Shown piece after piece: positions 60,588 to 64,000 of a stretch of DNA of 64,000 bases. The DNA comes from Anaerosacchariphilus hominis (GTDB lineage: Bacteria > Bacillota > Clostridia > Lachnospirales > Lachnospiraceae). Position 1 is the stretch's first letter, and each line of letters starts with the position of its first letter. Location of the stretch: the NCBI RefSeq assembly GCF_014290175.1, contig NZ_JACOOR010000010.1:14366-78365 (forward strand). Reading direction: 5' to 3'. The notes beneath the pieces were generated by a model that had not been told where the DNA came from, did no database searches, and saw only the letters and a list, made by a program, of their open reading frames with translations. Made by a program: the position numbers and the translations under genes.

Positions 60588-61427
60588 ATGAAGAAATTTT
60601 CACAGCTTGCAGTCCCGTACATTGTATGGGCGGCACTGATGCTGGTACTGCCGATGCTTCTGATTGCGATGTATTCTTTTACAGAGCAGGGCAACAGCAT
60701 TGTGTCCTTTAAATTTACCCTGGATCATTACGTCAAGTTTTTTACCGACCCGGATTTTCTGATAATCCTCTGGCGTTCGATCTGGATTGCAATCAAGACG
60801 ACGGTTATCTGTCTGCTTCTGGGCTATCCCATTGCCTATTACATCGCCCGGAGCAGTGAGCGGGCACAGAACATTTTGGTGCTCTGTATCACCATTCCCA
60901 TGTGGATCAACATGCTGGTGCGTACCTACGCCTGGATCGGTCTTTTAAGCGAGGGCGGTCTGGTATCCCGTATCCTGGGAATTTTTGGCCTGGGCAATAT
61001 GAGTCTTTTGTATACACAGGGGGCGGTGCTTCTGGGTATGGTTTATAACTTCCTGCCCTTTATGGTGCTGCAGATCAATACCTCTCTCTGCAAAATGGAT
61101 CAGTCTCTCCTGGAAGCCAGCGCAGATCTGGGTGCCAACCGGGTGCAGACCTTCCGGCGGGTAACCCTGCCCCTGTCCCTGCCCGGTGTTATCAACGGCA
61201 TTACCCTGGTATTCCTGCCGGCAGTCAGCTCCTTCTTTATCCCGAAGCTTCTGGGCGGCGGCCAGTATTTCCTCATCGGAAATCTCATTGAGAACCAGTT
61301 TATCACCGTAGGCGAGTGGAACTTCGGAAGCTCCATTTCTATGATTATGGCTGTGATTATGATGCTCATGATGATGGCGGTGCGTAAAGTGGAGAAACAC
61401 AACCGCGGCGGAAAGGAGGAAGAGTAA
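60588..61427 (+). CDS. potB: spermidine/putrescine permease PotB
   Basis: 279 residues, six membrane helices and the permease EAA loop EASADLGANRVQTFRRVTLPLSLPG. Its ATG touches the potA stop. Forms the membrane channel with PotC. Confidence 0.95.
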   Translation: MKKFSQLAVPYIVWAALMLVLPMLLIAMYSFTEQGNSIVSFKFTLDHYVKFFTDPDFLIILWRSIWIAIKTTVICLLLGYPIAYYIARSSERAQNILVLCITIPMWINMLVRTYAWIGLLSEGGLVSRILGIFGLGNMSLLYTQGAVLLGMVYNFLPFMVLQINTSLCKMDQSLLEASADLGANRVQTFRRVTLPLSLPGVINGITLVFLPAVSSFFIPKLLGGGQYFLIGNLIENQFITVGEWNFGSSISMIMAVIMMLMMMAVRKVEKHNRGGKEEE

Positions 61428-61431
61428 TCCG

Positions 61432-63321
61432 ATGAAAAAAGGAAAGCGTACCTTTGGGAAGATCCTGATGATTCTGGCGATTGCCTTCTTCTATCTTCCG
61501 ATCCTGTATATGGTGATTTTCTCCTTCAATGACGGAAAATCCCTGACCGCCTTCACCGGCTTTTCTCTGCGCTGGTATAAGCACATGCTGGAATCCCGGG
61601 AAATGATGGAGGCTCTGTATACCACCTTTACGGTGGCAATCATCGCGACCCTGATTTCCACGGTCGTGGGAACCATTGCGGCCATCGGCCTCAGTAAGTC
61701 GAAAAAAATCGTCCGGGACGTGATGAATCAGGTCAACAATTTCCCGATGATGAACCCGGAGATCGTGACTGCCATCGGCTTCATGCTGCTGTTCATCACC
61801 TTTAAAATCGAAAAGGGCTATGCCACCATGCTGCTGGCCCATATTGCGTTCTGTATCCCTTATGTGATGCTGTCCGTCATGCCAAAGATCAAATCGTTGG
61901 ATCCGAATCTGGCCAATGCGGCTATGGATCTGGGAGCGACGCCCTGGCAGGCTCTGACCAAGGTCATCGTGCCGGAGATCACACCAGGCATCTTTTCCGG
62001 AGCGCTGATTGCTTTTACCATGTCCGTGGATGACTTTATCATTTCCTATTTCGTCACCGGCGGCGGAGTTAAGAACTTAAGCATCGTGGTCTACACCATG
62101 AGTAAGCGTATCAACCCTAGCATCAACGCCATATCTACGCTGGTGGTAGTAATCATTACGATAGTACTGGTCCTGATCAATGTGGTTCCCATGCTGATGG
62201 CCAAGCGGGAGAAAAAGGACGAGGTAGGACGGAAGAGCTTTGTGCTTCCGGGCTGCGCACTGGCCGCTGTCATTGTACTGTTCTGTCTGGTGAAATTCGG
62301 CGCGTCCAATCAGGAACTGCCCTATGCGGGTCAGACCCTGTCCATCTATATGCCAGGCGAGTACATGGGTGAAAATGTGGTGCCTGATTTCGAAAAGGAA
62401 ACAGGAGCCACCGTCAGCATCGAGTACTTTGATTCCAACGAGCAAATGTACATTAAGGTAGCCAATCAGGAAAGCTATGATCTGCTGATCCCCAGCGACT
62501 ACATGATTCAGCGTATCATGGACGAGGGATACCTGCAGAAGCTGAATCCGGATCTCCTGACCTGTATGGATGAACTGACTGACGCGGTCAAGAATCCTTC
62601 CTATGATCCGGAAAATGAGTATTCTGTGTCTTATTTCTGGGGCACGGTAGGCATTGTCTACGATAAAACGAAGGTAAGCCTGGAGGATCTGGAGCGGGAG
62701 GGCTTCAATATCTTTAAGGATACCAAATATCGTGGAGATATTTATCTCTACGATTCCGAGCGCGATTCTTTCATGATGGCTCTGAAGGCTCTGGGATATT
62801 CTATGAACACGGAAAATGAGGATGAGCTCCAGGATGCCTATAACTGGCTGGTAGAGTGCGTCCAGACCATGAAGCCGGAGATCGTCACCGACGAGATCAT
62901 CGACAATATGGCTCAGGGCAGAAAGGCCCTCGGCTTATGCTACTCCGGCGATGCGGCGTACATCATGTCTGAAAATGAGAATATGGGCTACTACTTGCCC
63001 GAAGGCGGCACCAACCTCTGGTACGACTCCATGGTCATTCCCGCCAATGCAAAAAATGTGGAGCTGGCCCATGAGTTTATTAACTTTATAAGCTCCTATG
63101 ATTATGCTTACGATAACTCCAGCTACGTAGGTTATACGTCTCCGAACCAGGAGGTTATCGACGAACTGTCCGGAGAGGGTGGCGACTACGAGGAGATCAA
63201 TGCCTACCTGCCTCGCACCGACAATCCGAAAGACGAGGTCTTCGTATTCAATGACGATACCCGTAAAGTAATCGGCAACCTCTGGAGCAAGGTAAAGATT
63301 GCAGCCAGCAACGCAAATTAA
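61432..63321 (+). CDS. potCD: fused permease PotC and polyamine-binding protein PotD
   Basis: 629 residues. PotC part 1-265: six helices and the EAA loop AAMDLGATPWQALTKVIVPEITPG. A helix near 272-285 (LPGCALAAVIVLFCLVKF) serves as a tether. The PotD part 290-629 starts TLSIYMPGEYMGENVVPDFEKETGATV and is a type II binding protein with no lipobox. The fusion tethers the binding protein to its channel, a layout known in some Firmicutes. Continuous frame, so no frameshift. Confidence 0.95.
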   Translation: MKKGKRTFGKILMILAIAFFYLPILYMVIFSFNDGKSLTAFTGFSLRWYKHMLESREMMEALYTTFTVAIIATLISTVVGTIAAIGLSKSKKIVRDVMNQVNNFPMMNPEIVTAIGFMLLFITFKIEKGYATMLLAHIAFCIPYVMLSVMPKIKSLDPNLANAAMDLGATPWQALTKVIVPEITPGIFSGALIAFTMSVDDFIISYFVTGGGVKNLSIVVYTMSKRINPSINAISTLVVVIITIVLVLINVVPMLMAKREKKDEVGRKSFVLPGCALAAVIVLFCLVKFGASNQELPYAGQTLSIYMPGEYMGENVVPDFEKETGATVSIEYFDSNEQMYIKVANQESYDLLIPSDYMIQRIMDEGYLQKLNPDLLTCMDELTDAVKNPSYDPENEYSVSYFWGTVGIVYDKTKVSLEDLEREGFNIFKDTKYRGDIYLYDSERDSFMMALKALGYSMNTENEDELQDAYNWLVECVQTMKPEIVTDEIIDNMAQGRKALGLCYSGDAAYIMSENENMGYYLPEGGTNLWYDSMVIPANAKNVELAHEFINFISSYDYAYDNSSYVGYTSPNQEVIDELSGEGGDYEEINAYLPRTDNPKDEVFVFNDDTRKVIGNLWSKVKIAASNAN

Positions 63322-63342
63322 AAACACATCTATTTATAAGAG

Positions 63343-63380
63343 AGGGTTCCATCCGACTTGAAAGGATGGAACCCTTTTGT
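63343..63380 (+). terminator. terminator of the pot operon
   Basis: AGGGTTCCATCC pairs perfectly with GGATGGAACCCT, then TTTTGTT. Confidence 0.92.
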
Positions 63381-63494
63381 TATATGTTAAAACCAGATTC
63401 ATTATTATGGAGAAGGAAAGAAAGTCATTTTTTCAGTATATAATATATAAGAAAAGAATCAGGCAAAATTATGTAACAAAAACGTAAAAACAGG

Positions 63495-63523
63495 TTGACA
63501 AACAGAACCCCATCAAGTATAAT
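63495..63523 (+). promoter_or_regulatory. tRNA-Ser promoter
   Basis: TTGACA (63495-63500), 17-base spacer, TATAAT (63518-63523). Consensus match; the tRNA starts 53 bases later. Between 63381 and 63494 I see nothing. Confidence 0.88.
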
Positions 63524-63575
63524 AACCTATGCGTCGAACCTGACGTGAAGTGAATATCGCAGGAAATGAACTTCA

Positions 63576-63664
63576 GGAGAAATACTCAAGAGGCTGAAGA
63601 GGCGCCCCTGCTAAGGGTGTAGGTCGGTAATCCCGGCGCGAGGGTTCAAATCCCTCTTTCTCCG
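63576..63664 (+). tRNA. tRNA-Ser(GCT)
   Basis: 89 bases. Acceptor GGAGAAA/TTTCTCC with discriminator G; anticodon loop CTGCTAA gives GCT. Long variable arm (GTAGGTCGGTAATCCCGGC) and GGTTCAAAT in the T arm fit a class II serine tRNA. CCA is not encoded. It reads AGC/AGT codons. Confidence 0.95.
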
Positions 63665-63705
63665 TTTCTTATCAAAAAGAAATTAAAACTTCTTCAAAAA
63701 AGTTG

Positions 63706-63734
63706 TTGACAAACACCTTTTGGTATGGTAAGAT
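63706..63734 (+). promoter_or_regulatory. rRNA operon promoter P1
   Basis: TTGACA (63706-63711), 17-base spacer, TAAGAT (63729-63734), preceded by an A-rich UP-like stretch. Confidence 0.85.
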
Positions 63735-63814
63735 AAACAAGTTCCGCTTGAGAGAGCGGATGCATTCTTCTTAAAGAACTTCAAAAACTTCTTCAAAAAA
63801 AGTTAAAAAAGTTC

Positions 63815-63843
63815 TTGACAAGCGAGAATGAATGTGATAAGAT
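63815..63843 (+). promoter_or_regulatory. rRNA operon promoter P2
   Basis: TTGACA (63815-63820), 17-base spacer, TAAGAT (63838-63843), 109 bases after P1 with the same hexamers and an A-rich upstream run. Confidence 0.85.
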
Positions 63844-64000
63844 AGTCAAGTCGCTTCGGTGAGGAGCGACAAAGACGAATAAGCGAACCTTGATAACTGA
63901 ACAGTGTAAAACCTTGAAAATTCTAAGAGAATGAATTCAAGAACAGTTCGATTCTTAGAAATAAGAACGAACACCTTTTAACAGTAATACGGGAAAGAAA
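63844..64000 (+). other. rRNA operon leader (16S gene lies beyond the window)
   Basis: Contains a GTCGC-rich hairpin (about 63851-63869), TTGATAACTGAACAGTG, a phrase common in Clostridia ahead of 16S, and the inverted pair TTCTAAGA/TCTTAGAA (about 63920-63960), a likely processing stem. No 16S start is visible. Confidence 0.7.

Noticed and set aside
61432..63321. Frameshift or assembly artefact joining potC and potD
   Set aside because: The frame is continuous with a sensible tethering helix, and such fusions are known.

Overview
The window is the replication-origin region of a Gram-positive anaerobe of Lachnospiraceae type (class Clostridia). Three things suggest this: the gene order rpmH-dnaA-dnaN-yaaA-recF-gyrB-gyrA; family-typical neighbours (DUF3881, DUF4446, a PotC-PotD fusion, a PurO-type IMP cyclohydrolase under a ZTP riboswitch); and sortase/PKTG surface proteins. 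Genus cannot be fixed from the sequence alone.

Layout. 1-5.6 kb is A+T-rich and carries two phospholipase-D/cardiolipin-synthase-like genes, a two-component system with an intramembrane-sensing type kinase, and a FUSC-like membrane protein. 5.6-9.9 kb is a mobile-element graveyard: an integrase tail, an acetyltransferase fragment, DUF4143 fragments, one intact diguanylate cyclase, and a frameshifted integrase that looks like a join of two diverged integrases. 10.1-15.5 kb is a beta-glucoside PTS operon (IIB-IIC-IIA-GH1) with a divergent LicR-like regulator. 15.6-21.9 kb is a same-strand cluster: a stand-alone copy of a membrane domain, a PMT-family O-mannosyltransferase carrying that same domain, a second GT-C enzyme, a mucin-like PKTG-anchored surface protein and a class B sortase. 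I read it as a candidate surface-glycoprotein system. 21.9-24.7 kb holds a LexA-box-controlled Y-family polymerase with YolD, and an RNA methyltransferase.

25.8-37.9 kb is the left arm of the origin, all on the minus strand: DUF3881, serS, DUF4446, parB, parA (two parS sites), rsmG, mnmG, mnmE, khpB/jag, yidC, yidD, rnpA, rpmH. oriC is bipartite, with DnaA boxes upstream of dnaA and between dnaA and dnaN. A third DnaA-box cluster lies beside serS. 38.2-46.7 kb is the right arm on the plus strand: dnaA, dnaN, yaaA, recF, gyrB, gyrA.

46.8-63.3 kb contains a DUF2975/XRE pair, a DUF4173 protein, two large GT-C-like membrane proteins, plsC, punA, an S66 peptidase, the ZTP riboswitch with purO and purH(AICARFT), and a polyamine operon (XRE-cupin regulator, potA, potB, potCD). 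The window ends with tRNA-Ser(GCT) and the tandem promoters and leader of an rRNA operon whose 16S gene lies beyond the edge. Genes point away from oriC on both sides, so most are co-directional with replication. No computation could be run: family assignments come from reading motifs, and promoter and terminator calls from visible matches.
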